Origin: Hygrocybe punicea
Lineage: Eukaryota > Basidiomycota > Agaricomycetes > Agaricales > Hygrophoraceae
Length of the DNA stretch: 64,000 nt
Direction: 5' to 3'
Assembly (NCBI GenBank): GCA_963556145.1
Contig: OY744470.1
Span: forward strand, 1,860,001 to 1,924,000
The position numbers and the translations under genes are program-made. The notes under the pieces are model-generated. The model made no database searches, was not told the DNA's origin, and saw only the letters and a program-made list of their open reading frames with translations. Below are positions 44,919 to 56,236 of the stretch, in pieces. How positions within the stretch are numbered: the first letter of the stretch is position 1; each line of letters opens with the position of its first letter.

Positions 44919-47010
44919 TCACCCGACAACACGTCCAGCACCTTCCTCCAATCGAAACGTCCTTAGTCCCTCATCTGCATTCCAAGGTACCTCACCCTCC
45001 CAGTGGCCTACCACCACCACTGCCTGGCGCTTCCAACCCTGCCGCCACTGCTCTCCCACTGGACATCCCACACCAGTCGCCTCCTCGCGCAAATACGCCC
45101 TTGCAGCTTCCACCATGCCCGCCTCCATCCCGCCCCAGGGCTCATCGAGCAGCAAAAGCGGCTGGCGGCCCACCATGGCACGCATAAGCAGAACCACGGC
45201 TCGTTCTCCCTGCCCCAAGTCTGCAAATTCACGTGCCGCGAATTCTCGCTCGGTTTCCTCCCCATGACATTTTCCCAGTCCTTGTACCTGAGACTCGCCT
45301 TGTATTACAAAACCATCGTCGACGCCACCACTGCCACAGCCCCAAGCACGCGGGCCCAGACGGCGTAGTACCTCCCACACCCGCGCAACGCGCCACTGCT
45401 CCTCCTCTGGTCCCAAAACACCCTCCGTACCCATCCCGAGACCTACCCGCGCGCTCCCGAGCGCGATAAACGTGCCGTCGAATCCCGTGCCCACGACGTC
45501 CCAAACGCGCATGCGCGAGCGGCGGGGGAACGCGGCAGCGAGTTCGGGTGAGACGGCACCGACGAGGGTACGGAGGCGCACGGTGGGTAGGCGCGTGCGG
45601 GCATGCGAGAAGAGGGTGAGGAAGGCATCCGGGGGCTGTTGAGTGTAGGACTGCGGATGGTCACCAGTGAGGATGGAGAGGAGGGTGGTCTTGCCTGAGC
45701 CTGAGGGAACCAACAAGAGGTTTGTTAGTTACATTACTACATGGAAGAGTGGATGGGGGAACAGGTACCATTGGCGCCTTGGAGATGCCATCGTTCGCCT
45801 TCTCGGATCTCCCAGTTGAGGTTGTTCAGTATCTGTTTTACCAGCCTGTCAGCCACAACGGATTTGGATGCAAATCAAAAAACATTGTGACAAGAATGGA
45901 AAAACACCTTGCGATCTTGGTATTGCACGCTAACGTTCTTCATCTCCACGAGAACCCTCCCCTCACGCTCATTCCGCACAGTCGACCTGGATCCCGATCC
46001 AGGTGCTGGGGTACCATGCTGTGTAGTATAATCGGTGTGCGCAGGACCAGCGGCGAGAATCTTCTCCCTCGGGCCCGTTGCCACACGCCCGTCTCGTACC
46101 AGGGCGACATGCGTGACCCACTCTGGGACGGGGTCCTGTGCACGTAAACTCATGATAATGCGTGGGCTGCGGGTGGAATGCAGTTCATACAGGAGCGCAA
46201 GAAGAGCTGGACGGTAAGAGGCGTCAAGCCCAGCTATTGTCAATGGGAAAAGAAGTAGATATATATATATAAATAAATAAAAGAAAGCAGTGTAAACGTC
46301 AGTACCATGGATAATGTTAGGCAGGGGGGAAAAGCGTGGGGGACCCACTAAGAGGCTCATCTAAGAGCAAAAGCTCTGGCTTAGCGAGGATGGCTTTGAG
46401 GACGCGTGCCCTGCGCGTCTGGCCATTACTCAACGCGATGAGAGGCAGATCAAACAGGGACGTTAGCCCCAGCATCTTGGAGAGCTCGCCCAAGAGCGCC
46501 TTGTCTTGTGCAAGGCCAACGGCAGACGATTCCGGCAGTTCAAGATCGTGGGTCCGAGTCTCGAGCGGCGACTCGGGAAAAAGGCTCTGTCGCAGGGTGA
46601 TGCGGTCCTCGTCACGCAAAGCGCCGTAGCGTGCTGTATAGTCGTAGAATGCTCCTGTGGATGCAGCGGGACGGTTGGCAAATGAGACCAGGGAGATTGA
46701 AGAGTAGGGGTCCCGTGGGGGACGAGCGAGAGCAAGGAAGGGGAAGAGGCCAGCTGGTGGTGGGGGTGGGGGGGATATGCGGAGGTTGCCAGTGAGGATC
46801 TGCCTGTGCGGTGAGTTTTCTGGAAAAAATGATGAACTCGGCGTACAACCGCAAACCGACCTTGAACAAAGATGGAGTTGATCCCACTATGGCCCAATTC
46901 TCGCCGTCTTTGACTGTCCACTCGAGACTGCGAAAAACAGGCGTAGCACTGTTGGAATCGCCAAAACGAAACACATTTGACCTCGGTATGTGCACAATCA
47001 GGTTGCGCAT
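44919..47010 (-). CDS. Soluble tandem ABC ATPase without membrane domain
   Basis: Two ATP-binding cassettes are encoded from ATG 47010 to 44919. Cassette 1: FRSLEWTVKDGENWAIVGS, Walker A split by an intron, signature-like LIALSNGQTRRARVLKAILA and Walker B KPELLLLDEPLS, then GLDASYRPALLALLYEL. Cassette 2: VEMKNVSVQYQDRK, an intron, PSGSGKTTLLSILTGDHPQS, AVSPELAAAFPRRSRMRVWD, DLGQGERAVVLLMRAMVGRQ and PLLLLDEPWGGMEAGMVE. No transmembrane segment is seen. The closest family I recall is the yeast YDR061W / bacterial ModF (PhrA) type of stand-alone twin ABC protein; their role is unclear. Cassette 2 carries a LGQGE rather than LSGGQ signature. The third-from-last exon is unusually GC-rich. Confidence 0.8.
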
Positions 47011-47456
47011 TGAGCGCTATATTGAGCTTTTATGGGTCGACGGTCTGAGTTCACGGGTTCACCATCCTCACAGCGTTGACTGCCGTTTGCCCCAACCTTG
47101 CGTTGGTCGTGGAACATCTGGCAGATATTCCACCACCAACGCAAGGTTATCAAGTCGGCGGTCTTTCCCTGCGCGCAGTGTCGATCGCTTACAATAATGA
47201 GACCATTCTCATTTACTCATTTACTTAAGTACCTATTCCTATCCTACTTTTCAATCTTAAACTCAACAACTTCCAACTGGTTACTCTTTTTACTCGACAG
47301 CTCAGCTGTGAGTCTTCTCGCCTACTTGTTATCTTGAGCTGAACATTGGTCAGACGGTCTCAGACCTACTATCGCCTTTCCATTAACGACATCCACGTTA
47401 AGTGCGATTGGTCCCTTGTAATTCATACAACATACTCACTTTCCCATAGCCCAAAC
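47011..47456. other. Intergenic region
   Basis: No gene is supported. A pyrimidine-rich 47200-47300 stretch is present; nothing else is identified. Confidence 0.35.
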
Positions 47457-48277
47457 TTAGTTGTTACTTCGATTGTCATTTACGTTATCCCCCCTCCACA
47501 ATGTCCTCAGCATCCTTTTTGGCTCCGATGACCTCGACGTGCGTCGACAAAGGCCACGATGTTTGTCATTTCTAGTGACGATGACGATGTGATCTGTGTA
47601 ATGACATCGGAAATATGGTAGACATTGCCGTCCAAAGTTGGATGTAAGAAGGGACATCCAGAAATCATCTTTTCGATCATTTGGAGGTAAAGGTAAGCAG
47701 TTTTTCCTTATGTTTCGCCATGCAAGAAGCAAGACAACCATCTCACCTATTCCAGATTGGCTGCCTGCGATCGCAGCGTTCTCTGCGCTTTTTTCGTTGG
47801 CATAAAGCAAATCAGAGAAGACTTGGTATTCCGAGCGGATGAATTGACCGAAGGAAGTCAAGTTTGACCGCTTGGACGTTCCCGCCAATGTAACCTGATG
47901 AATCACGCGTCGACTCGCTTTCCGTAAAGCGCTCTTGCAATGCAACATAATGATCAGCCGTGATCTCGATTTCGCGAACCAGTTCCGACCATAGCTCTTT
48001 CCGACCCCAAATTCTGGAGTGAAGCTCTGATAGCTGGCGGTCCCTAGGCTGAATTTCAGTCCGCACCCAGGGCCTTTGTGCCGTCCGAGGCGTAAGGTGA
48101 GTCAGAACACTTGTGGGTGTCTGAATAGAAATTAGGAGAGTCTAAGGAGACACATATGATTAGTGAAGACCGTAGCTCACCAGGGAGCCGCACGATGATG
48201 TGGAGATTGTTCCGAGAAGTTTGAGACGGAAAGACTGCTGCATCGGCAAATTCTGCGAGCGCAATTGTTGTCTTCAT
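47457..48277 (-). CDS. Uncharacterised multi-exon gene
   Basis: Three minus-strand frames could be spliced: 48277-48180 (MKTTIALAEFADAAVFPSQT), 48120-47815 (helical, QPRDRQLSELHSRIWGRKEL then VREIEITADHYVALQERF) and 47850-47745 (VFSDLLYANEKSAENAAIAG), with a last exon to 47457. Donor GTGAGC near 48181 and acceptor TTCTATTCAG near 48121 are visible. The middle exon looks like a coiled region. No family is recognised and the phase at the first junction is unresolved. Confidence 0.35.
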
Positions 48278-48413
48278 TCAGCTTTGTGCTTTTCAACCGA
48301 GCTTCTTATATTACAAGACTATCAGCATCACCCCAGAGCAAGGTCTCCTACAGAATACACAGCGCCCACTCCTAGTAGTAGTACAATATACACTATGGAA
48401 GCTACCATCCACA

Positions 48414-48829
48414 TCAATGGCCATGGCAGTACCCGCATGTCTTCGCACAATACTTCTGCATGAGCCTGTCGTACTCCCGTCGATTGCAGAGATGTCTTTT
48501 GACACGACATTCTTGAGGCAATTGATCCTTGCACTTTGCACGGTCGAAGTCTGAGTCACAACCAAACATCTGATTTTCATCGATATTCTGTCTGTGAACA
48601 TACACATCAGCACATCCAACACACATCAAAGAAAGATGTTTCTAAAATACCCCTCTAGGAGGACATCAAGGGATATATCCTCGTCGATGGGATAGCTGTG
48701 TGTTTGAAAATCATACGTGATAAGTATTAACAAGTATATCAGCTGAAGAACATACTTTAATGGCGTTGCTCTGGTGGATATCACGGCCAGAGCAAGAGCA
48801 GGAAGGATATATTTGAGCAGATAAACCAT
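48414..48829 (-). CDS. Small secreted ShKT-domain protein
   Basis: Exon 1 starts at ATG 48829 with a clear signal peptide (residues 1-23, hydrophobic core LLKYILPALALAV). Two introns follow (donors GTATGT near 48754 and GTATTT near 48650). The last exon (to 48414) has a six-Cys domain ending Y-C-A-K-T-C-G-Y-C, the ShKT (ShK-like) signature. The mature product would be about 75 residues. ShKT domains occur in secreted peptidases, oxidases and in channel-blocking peptides of animals; in fungi they are found in secreted proteins of unknown role. No toxin activity can be inferred from the fold. Confidence 0.7.
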
Positions 48830-49036
48830 CTTGTGACTGCGGGGTACTGACTGCGGGTGTACTGTATACCGCCAGTACTAGTGATTTATACTCGCAGTGA
48901 CCAAGGGCTAAACTTTGATTGACAGAATGTGTGAATCGTGATCGGTCTTATCATGACACCGACTCACAGTCATCAAGCATTGGCCCGGCAAGCTGTCGGC
49001 AGACATCCTTGTGGGGTACACAATCTTATTGGAAGA
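48830..49036. other. Promoter side of the ShKT gene and left flank of the Helitron pair
   Basis: No gene. The Helitron 3' end inserts next to A 49036 (T on the sense strand), the expected target position. Confidence 0.4.
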
Positions 49037-49067
49037 CTAGGTTTAGGACCCGTGCAGGGGGGTGATA

Positions 49068-49086
49068 ATCCCGTGAAGCACGGGAT
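49068..49086 (-). repeat. Helitron 3' hairpin (non-autonomous copy)
   Basis: An 8-bp perfect stem, ATCCCGTG/CACGGGAT, with a 3-base loop, placed about 28 bp before the terminal CTAG. Confidence 0.85.
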
Positions 49087-50129
49087 CTAAAGTGCTAGGA
49101 AGAAAGTTTTTTTTTTGAAATTTTATGTGGAATAAGTGCTGGAGGGGGCTGAGACCTCGCTACGCTCGGCCCCGCCCCCTCAACTATTAGGTGTCAATAA
49201 TTAATGGTAATAGGTAGTAAAGGAACAATTGTGAATTTTATTTGGTGTTGGGTGAACATATAATAATCAAGATAGGTACAGAGAATATTTTTGGGATTTG
49301 TATGTGGAATATGTCCTTGAGGTTTGTTAGGCAAAATATAATCTACAGTGAATTCTGTGTAATGTGAATTCTTGCCAAAAATTATATTTATGTGCAATAT
49401 GTTATGTTGAGGCCTGACCCAGTGTATGTTGCATACATTGTAACTGTTGCTGAGACCAACTACATTTTGTGCGATGTGGTCACAGCCTGATCTCAGTCTC
49501 ACTACTCACAACTGTGAGTAAGTCTTCTTTGTAAATCTCTGTCATTGTGTTTACACTGTTGCTTTGTTAGCTCACCGTTTCCAGGTAATATAATTTTCTT
49601 GCGCTCCCCTTGCATTCTAACTCACCCCTGTTTTTCTGATCTTTCTGCGAATGCTAATATCTCGCTGTCTTACCTAACAAATACACTTTCTTCCTCAGGT
49701 TGTGCCACTGGTCCCAGGACATGGTCGCATTATCCTACCACTCATTGTGCAAGCTCACCAAGATAGGTTTAGCAATTAATTCCACTGGTAGGTGTATATA
49801 TCAGTAGTAAATGCTGAGTGTGAGCAAAGAAGAAAAGATTTTTTGAATTCCTATAATTTCATGTATGTCTGGAATGTATTATGTTTACTGCTGAGACCTG
49901 ATCATGCTTGATGTTACAGGTAAATATCAGATAGACTCCCACCTGTACAGTGGAGAATAGTCTGGTTGCCTCCTGAAGACAGGATTCACAGTAGTGAAGT
50001 CTTGACACTGCATTGGTTCAGCCATTGTTAAGTAGTTATTAATTATTTAATATTTAATAAGTTAAATTAAATTAAATCAAATTAAATGTCAATATCATAC
50101 AAAATGAGCTACTACAGAGGGTACAGGCA

Positions 50130-50520
50130 CAGTGTGGTGAGAGAGATGACACAGGAGAGTGATGGGGGGGGTAGATGGGTGCTAAAGGAAGGGGCTGGAG
50201 GGGGGGGGGAAAGGAGGGAGGTGGAGGGGGGGCCAAACAGGCCAGGAAGGGAGGGGAAGCAGGGGGGAGGGTGGGGAATGGGTGAATGGGTGGAGGCAGT
50301 GCAGGACAGTGATAGGAAAGTGAATGGGGGCTAAAGGAAGGGGCTGGAGAGGGGGAAAAGGCAGGGAGGTGGAGGGAGGGACCAGAACAGGCCAGGGAGG
50401 GGGGGGAAGCAGAGGGGGGGTGGGGGATGGGTGGAGGGAGTGCAGGGGGGTTGAGGGGAGGTAGGGGTGAGCTGGATGGGGTGATGGAAAGGGCAGAGAG
50501 TGGGGGGTGAAGCCTGGGTG
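50130..50520. repeat. G-rich tandem duplication in the non-autonomous Helitron
   Basis: Two diverged copies of a roughly 160-bp G-rich unit (GCTAAAGGAAGGGGCTGGAG at about 50181 and 50330, each followed by a GGAGGTGGAGG tract) where the autonomous copy has one. Many runs of four or more G could form quadruplexes. Confidence 0.7.
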
Positions 50521-51060
50521 ATCACTCCCATGTCAGTCCCCCTCCAATACAGTCAATTAAACTGAAAACTCACCTGGAACAGCAGGGGGTGGGTGCAACA
50601 CAACCCCTGCTGCCCTCAGAACTCCCCCATGGCGCTCAAAAGCAGCCGGAATGCACCCCTCTTGCTGGGGGCACTGGTGGCACTGTTGCTGTCCATTGGT
50701 CAACTTGGGGAAACCAAAAAGTTGCCTGGAGGGGGGTAGGAGACAGTAGAGGGGGATGGGAAAGTTGTGGGGTGGCAGGAGCAGCAGGAAGCCAGCAGGA
50801 GAGTCGGGAATGGAGGGGATAGGATGTTGATCAGCAGAAGGTTTTGAGTTCGGCTGAGTGTGAACGCTCTGGCTGTGGATTTCAAACTGAGTCCGAATTT
50901 TAGCCACAACTCCGGACCACCTTCACTTTCCTGACATTCTGCAGGCTCACACACACCACATGGGGACTCCTTTTGGTGGGACAAAATGTTGCATATATAG
51001 TGTAGAATATGCATGTAATTTACCGAAAACTAGGTTTAGGACCCGTGTAGGGAGGTGATA

Positions 51061-51079
51061 ATCCCGTGAACCACGGGAT
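51061..51079 (-). repeat. Helitron 3' hairpin (autonomous copy)
   Basis: The same 8-bp stem as in the neighbouring element, with one loop base changed (AAC instead of AAG). Confidence 0.88.
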
Positions 51080-51133
51080 CTAAAGTGCTAGGAAGAAAAG
51101 TTACATTTATTGGAGTACAGAATATAAAAGAAG

Positions 51134-54100
51134 CTAATCTAATAATACTTCAGGATATACAATATTCTTTGTGGTTGGAGATGGTAATTTAGGATCCCAA
51201 ATTATTTTTAAACTATTGACTGATGTAGCTCGAGAAACTGCAACATAGAATTGGCCATGAGCGAAAGGAGGAGTTCTAAAGTCCAAACCAGCAAGTTTGA
51301 GAGATTGACCCTGAGCTTTATTGATGGTCATGACAAAAGCAAGAGACAATGCAAATTGAAAGCGAGAAAATTGAAAAGGAAGTTGAGCATCTGAAGGTTC
51401 TATCTTCAAGCGAGGAATGAAGACATGCTTGCCAGCATGATCACCAGTGAGGAGACGAATTTCAATGACACGATTAGCAAAGCGAGTTACTATGCCCCTG
51501 GAACCATTACATACGCCTTGTTGAGGATTGAGATTGCGCAAAACCATGACGGGAACACCAACTTTGAGAGCCAGCTTTGCAACAGGCATTCCAGAGAGAT
51601 TTATGCTGTTAAGATATTCCACAGGATACATGACATCTTGATTGCCAGTATCTTTAATTGTATCAACACTGTGGAAAATCTTTTCTTGGCCTGGAAAGTC
51701 TATGAGTATCCTCTTGTTTAACTCATGGACGTCATCATTGCGAGCTGAGAGGATGGAGCGCTCTGCAAAGTAGGCATCAGAAGGATGAGGGAGGAGGTTT
51801 ATGCCAGGGTAAATGTGAGTGATGAGAGCCTCGACTGTGTTTTGTGGGAGCTGGAATTTAGGAGGGATGTTGACATTGTTGTCATTGTCAGTGTGTTTCC
51901 CACTACCGACTTCCAGCTGCCACTTGGCAAAGTCATTCTCCTCCTGGTGTCCTTGCATGAGGCGCATGTTGGTGTTGAGTTTCAAGACCTTGAGCTCCTC
52001 CCAAATCCTGGACCGCTGAAGACATGCACCTACAATCTGAGGACGTGACCCCTTGATGACAATAGGCAGGATCTGCTTCCAGTCACCACCGAAGACGACA
52101 GAGATCCCTCCAAAGATCTTGTTGGAGTTGAGAATATCCTGGAGAGTTCTATCAAGAGCCTCCACAGCATGGCGATGCTGCATGGTGATCTCATCAATGA
52201 TGATGAGATCAGTTGCTCTGAACAGGTCTGCCTCAAGAGAATTCTTTGAGATATTGCAGATGGAGTCTTCATGGAGGATGATGGGAATCTTGCAACGGGA
52301 ATGAGTGGTGCGACCTCCGATGAGCAGGAGAGCAGCAATGCCAGATGAAGCAGTACACAGCACGATCTTTGCCTGGGAACGGAGTGCGTAGCAAAGAGTA
52401 TTGTATATGTAGGTCTTGCCAGTTCCACCAGAGCCATGAAGGAAGTAGCACTGTCCAGAGCGGGTAGTAACTGCTTGCATGATATCATCAAATGCAGCAT
52501 GTTGATCTGGATTGAGGGTAGGGATACGTGCTTGGGCAAGAGCAGCCTGCTGTTCTGGATCATAGTCTCTTTGTTCCAAGATAAGATGATTTCCGAACTG
52601 CTGATCCCAATCCTCTTGTGGCTCAGGCATAGGGTCATAGTCCTTCAAAGATTTTCCCCTGAACCTCAACATGCGCTCGATGAGATACAGGCCATAATCA
52701 TAGACCTGGTTGTCACTCGGTTCCTGAATGCCTCTATGACGAAGAGCATGCTTCAAGTCATCGCAGATGTGCTCCCTGAACTGGTCCCAAAGAAGTTCTG
52801 GCTGAGCTGGACTGCAATCACAGAGGATGGTGACAAAGAGGTGGCGGAGCTGAGAACCTGTTTGCATGATGCTGGCCTCATTGAGACACTGAATCCACTC
52901 CTGATCATCCTCAAGAAGACCCAATGCAAGGCAAGCCTGCTTGAATGTAGGATGAACAACACCATCAACTGTGCGCAGGTGCTCAAAAGAGGTGGCACCC
53001 TTGACTGAAGTGAGGAGGAGGCGAAGGTAGAAGCGTTCACCGGAAGTTGGATGAGCATAGTACATTCTCCCAATTGCAAAGCCTTTTTTTCGGACAGTCC
53101 ACATATGCTTGGATTCATTCCAGACAAAGTTCCCAGGGAAGTCCTGGTAAAGGATATTGCGAGCTACTTCATGAGCCTGATTAGCTTTAAAGTAGCCCAT
53201 GAGAGATGTATCCTTGGCACGGTCCAAGACTTCCTGCATGTTTTGGCCAGGTTCTGGAACATAAGTGACATTCTGTTGCAGAGGCAGGTGAACTTCGAGT
53301 CGATAGACAGGAGGAAACTCTTCATGAGTTCTGAAGTGGACTATACGCCAAAAGGCCTCACATGAGCAGACATAGCGAGCATCAAGGTACAGCTGAACCT
53401 CATCCTGGGCTGTGCCAAACTGCATGGTGGTACGGTCGTGTCCCTTGTAGACATACTTGTAAATGTACTTTATGGACTTTATGGAGAAGACCGACTCCAG
53501 GTTTATGTGGCACTTATAGCGATAGAGGAACCAGGGGGAGTAAGGAACGATCCAGCGATTGTCAACCTCTTTGCCTCTGACAATGTGCTTCCTGCCATCA
53601 TCCCTCCTCCTGTAAGTGGCATATGAATCCTCAGAGAGGGTGGTTGCCTCACGAAACTCCTTTGGAAAACCCTTTGAGCACTTGCCATCCTTCATGCAGG
53701 GTGCATTTGGGTTAGCTGGGCCACAGGGACCATGGACCATGTGCTTGCAGACCAAGTCATAGAGCTCAGGTTGAGTGTCTTTGTCAGGAAACTCAGCTGA
53801 AATCACGCTGTTGATCTCCTCTGGAGTGCGGAGCTTGTGATCACGATCGAGGAAGATGATCATGTGCATGTGAGGCAAACCCCTCTTTTGGAACTCGATG
53901 GTCCAGACCCGACCAACAGCAGCACCAAGGACATGACGTTTGTGTATATCATCCAGCAATTGAGCTGCCTTGGCTCTGAAGACACGGGTGACCAAATCTG
54001 GTCTATCTGCTGCTGTCTGTCCAGGAAGTAGCTCTCTTGTAATCTCTGGCCACTTTGGATCTGCTGTCATGGTCAAGAAAAAATCGGCACCTCCAAAATA

Positions 54101-55426
54101 GCGATTTATGGCAAGGGCATCCTGGAGATTCTGAACCATAGCGCGAGTGCCACCAGTGAATGAAGAGGGAAGGATGAGACGCTTTCCCCTTTCTTGACCA
54201 TCAACATGAGGATTTTGAGCAACAGCATGTGCAAGATCACTATAAACCTCTGAGCGGATTTTATCTTGATTATGTCTGAACCAATTGAGGGAATATTGCT
54301 CTGCAGATGCCCAAGAATCCACAATGTACTCCTGAAAGAGATTGCATGCCTTGAAAATGTGGTTTGATTCATTTTGACGGGGATGCAGACGGTAGGCAAA
54401 GTACTCTATCATGGAGAGTTTTTTACGTCTCCTGACAGCAACCACATGACCATCTCCTGGCTCCTGACCATCATCATGACCACGTTCAAGCAATTTATGC
54501 CAACCCAGCTGGCCAGTAGGGAAGAGCAAGACAAAATGTAGAGACTGGTACATGGGACTCATGTCATTAATGCGCTTTAGACCACCACCCCTCCTGTGGA
54601 GGATAATATCATGGGGCTCCATTGTTTTATCACCTTCACCAGGAACTATGACTGCTATCTCCCTGTTTTGTGCACCAGGAAGATTGTAACGACGCTGGTC
54701 ACAGTCTTTGTCAAAGTGGAGAAGGATCCTGCAATCCTGATTAGGTTGCATGTGGGCTGTGAGTTCCAATGCTTGCTTGTAAAGGGCAACTGAAGGGTGT
54801 TTACGATAGAGCATGTCCTGCAATAGACGCATTGTCCTGCGATCCAAGCCTGTATTTGCACGGTTGTTCATGCGAATATTGAGTGCCTGCACTGGATCCC
54901 AAATGTACAGCTGAGCATAGGCAGGCTGTCTCCCCTCTTGAGGTAGAAGAGAGCCAGTGAAGTGATGACAGGCACCATGTATTTTATAAACCCAGGGACC
55001 AGCTCCTTGATTAACGGTGTGATCTATGTGAAGTTGCCTACCAGCATCCTGGCCAATGGAGGTCATTGCCAATGCTGAGTTATACTGTCTGATGTGACCA
55101 CGAAATTGTTTTGCTTGGTCATCATTATGATCGTAAAGGTGGCGCAACTCGGCAGGAGGTGGCTCAAGAGGAGGGAGAGAGACTTTGCCTTGGTAGCAAC
55201 ACATGCCAAACTTGGGATTGTGGAGAGATGACTCTGCTAATCTCTCTGCAGCCCAGTGTAAGGCATTACAATTGTGGCAGATCACATTCATGTGCCCCAA
55301 GTCATGGACAATGATACTATTCTTATTGAAAGGACGGCGTGCCTCTGGCAATTCAAGAGGAGGTGGTGGGGGTGGAGAAGGAGAAGGTTGTGGTGGATGC
55401 AGTGGAGATGGATCTCTGGCTGTCAC
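51134..55426 (-). CDS. Helitron Rep/PIF1-like helicase (RepHel)
   Basis: A 1430-codon frame without stops. In order: Pro-rich head; zinc-finger-like cluster (CHNCNALHWAAERLAESSLH, then CC); Helitron-like N domain (YAQLYIWDPVQALNIRMNNR); HUH Rep motif RGLPHMHMIIFL at about residue 540; the downstream catalytic Tyr region IKSIKYIYKYVYKG; Cys-rich HGPCGPANPNAPC; then SF1B helicase with Walker A FLHGSGGTGKTYIYN, Walker B LIIDEITMQHRH, VVFGGDWKQILPI, and C-terminal VAVSRATSVNSLKIIWDP. RepHel nicks one strand and drives rolling-circle transposition. All key residues appear present, so activity is possible. Upstream exons probably extend the N-terminus, so ATG 55426 may be internal. Confidence 0.92.
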   Translation of the reverse strand: MTARDPSPLHPPQPSPSPPPPPPLELPEARRPFNKNSIIVHDLGHMNVICHNCNALHWAAERLAESSLHNPKFGMCCYQGKVSLPPLEPPPAELRHLYDHNDDQAKQFRGHIRQYNSALAMTSIGQDAGRQLHIDHTVNQGAGPWVYKIHGACHHFTGSLLPQEGRQPAYAQLYIWDPVQALNIRMNNRANTGLDRRTMRLLQDMLYRKHPSVALYKQALELTAHMQPNQDCRILLHFDKDCDQRRYNLPGAQNREIAVIVPGEGDKTMEPHDIILHRRGGGLKRINDMSPMYQSLHFVLLFPTGQLGWHKLLERGHDDGQEPGDGHVVAVRRRKKLSMIEYFAYRLHPRQNESNHIFKACNLFQEYIVDSWASAEQYSLNWFRHNQDKIRSEVYSDLAHAVAQNPHVDGQERGKRLILPSSFTGGTRAMVQNLQDALAINRYFGGADFFLTMTADPKWPEITRELLPGQTAADRPDLVTRVFRAKAAQLLDDIHKRHVLGAAVGRVWTIEFQKRGLPHMHMIIFLDRDHKLRTPEEINSVISAEFPDKDTQPELYDLVCKHMVHGPCGPANPNAPCMKDGKCSKGFPKEFREATTLSEDSYATYRRRDDGRKHIVRGKEVDNRWIVPYSPWFLYRYKCHINLESVFSIKSIKYIYKYVYKGHDRTTMQFGTAQDEVQLYLDARYVCSCEAFWRIVHFRTHEEFPPVYRLEVHLPLQQNVTYVPEPGQNMQEVLDRAKDTSLMGYFKANQAHEVARNILYQDFPGNFVWNESKHMWTVRKKGFAIGRMYYAHPTSGERFYLRLLLTSVKGATSFEHLRTVDGVVHPTFKQACLALGLLEDDQEWIQCLNEASIMQTGSQLRHLFVTILCDCSPAQPELLWDQFREHICDDLKHALRHRGIQEPSDNQVYDYGLYLIERMLRFRGKSLKDYDPMPEPQEDWDQQFGNHLILEQRDYDPEQQAALAQARIPTLNPDQHAAFDDIMQAVTTRSGQCYFLHGSGGTGKTYIYNTLCYALRSQAKIVLCTASSGIAALLLIGGRTTHSRCKIPIILHEDSICNISKNSLEADLFRATDLIIIDEITMQHRHAVEALDRTLQDILNSNKIFGGISVVFGGDWKQILPIVIKGSRPQIVGACLQRSRIWEELKVLKLNTNMRLMQGHQEENDFAKWQLEVGSGKHTDNDNNVNIPPKFQLPQNTVEALITHIYPGINLLPHPSDAYFAERSILSARNDDVHELNKRILIDFPGQEKIFHSVDTIKDTGNQDVMYPVEYLNSINLSGMPVAKLALKVGVPVMVLRNLNPQQGVCNGSRGIVTRFANRVIEIRLLTGDHAGKHVFIPRLKIEPSDAQLPFQFSRFQFALSLAFVMTINKAQGQSLKLAGLDFRTPPFAHGQFYVAVSRATSVNSLKIIWDPKLPSPTTKNIVYPEVLLD

Positions 55427-55473
55427 AAACTGTCTAATCTCCTCATATTGAGCAACTCGAACATTCTTACAAA

Positions 55474-56236
55474 GCCAGTGAGATTAACAACATTTTAATA
55501 AAATTGCAGTAACTCACATCTGGAATCACAGGTCCAGCCAATGGCATAATGGGTCTTGGATTGGATGGGCCAGCAACAGCATTCTAAATATATTGTGAGA
55601 ACGTGATCATGGCCATTCATTGCATAACTCACATTTGGATTCACATATTCCACCCATTGCACAGCAGGTCTCACAGTGGATGGGCCAGCGATGGCATTCT
55701 CTTGAGCAGGCTGGATGGAAGGGTCAGCCAAAGGACTCAATTGATGTAAAATACACTACCTGGTAATGCAGCAGGTGTGGTGTGGAAGGAGTTGGAGCAG
55801 GAGTCAGGGCAGGCAAAGGGTCCTGAGCAGGAGCCCTCCGTGGTGCTCTCCCATGCTGCCACCGCCTGCCTGTTTGTAACAAAATGGCACTGGTAGCAGC
55901 TGCTTGTCCCCTCAAGTCATCTAAAGCCAGTCTGGCAGCAGCAGGAGAAGAAGTTGGTGGAGTGACAAAAGGGTCACCACCCTGGTAGGGGGGCACTTGA
56001 ATTTGATTGACGAAGGGCAAATTTAAAGGCAGGATGGGTGGAGGTGGAAGGTCTGTTTGCTGAGGAATACGACGATGTACAGGACTGTCCAGCTGACATT
56101 CATCACGCTCACTCTGACGTGCAGCACTGTGAGGGGTTTGTTGGATGTTATGCCTGAATTTCAGATGTAATGACATGAGTGGGTGTTTATGATGCAAACC
56201 ATGGCACTTACATTGGGACAAAGAGGATAAAGTCAA
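55474..56236 (-). CDS. Probable 5' exons of the Helitron RepHel gene
   Basis: Three Pro-rich blocks read in the same direction just upstream: about 56180-55760 (LPPPPILPLNLPFVNQIQVP, RLALDDLRGQAAATSAILLQ), about 55735-55635 (AIAGPSTVRPAVQWVEYV) and about 55585-55520 (AVAGPSNPRPIMPLAGPVIP). The last two end at GTGAGTTA donors and the next blocks follow AG acceptors. The final one would join at about 55474 to NVRVAQYEEIRQ and run into the main frame. The exact start is not fixed. Confidence 0.5.

Larger units (their letters stand above)
49037..51029 (-). mobile_element. Non-autonomous Helitron, abutting an autonomous copy
   Basis: The sense strand is minus. The 5' end is TTTTCGGTAAATTACATGC (from 51029). 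The 3' end is hairpin ATCCCGTG-loop-CACGGGAT (49068-49086), then about 30 bp and CTAG (49037-49040), followed by T. The first about 940 bp and last about 85 bp match the autonomous element to the right, while the middle (49110-50080) is different and AT-rich with no recognised gene. A GC-tract block near 49150 (CTCGCTACGCTCGGCCCC) is unexplained. Confidence 0.85.

Noticed and set aside
48414..48829. ShKT protein called as a toxin
   Set aside because: The fold is shared by many non-toxic secreted proteins; the sequence gives no evidence for a toxic function.
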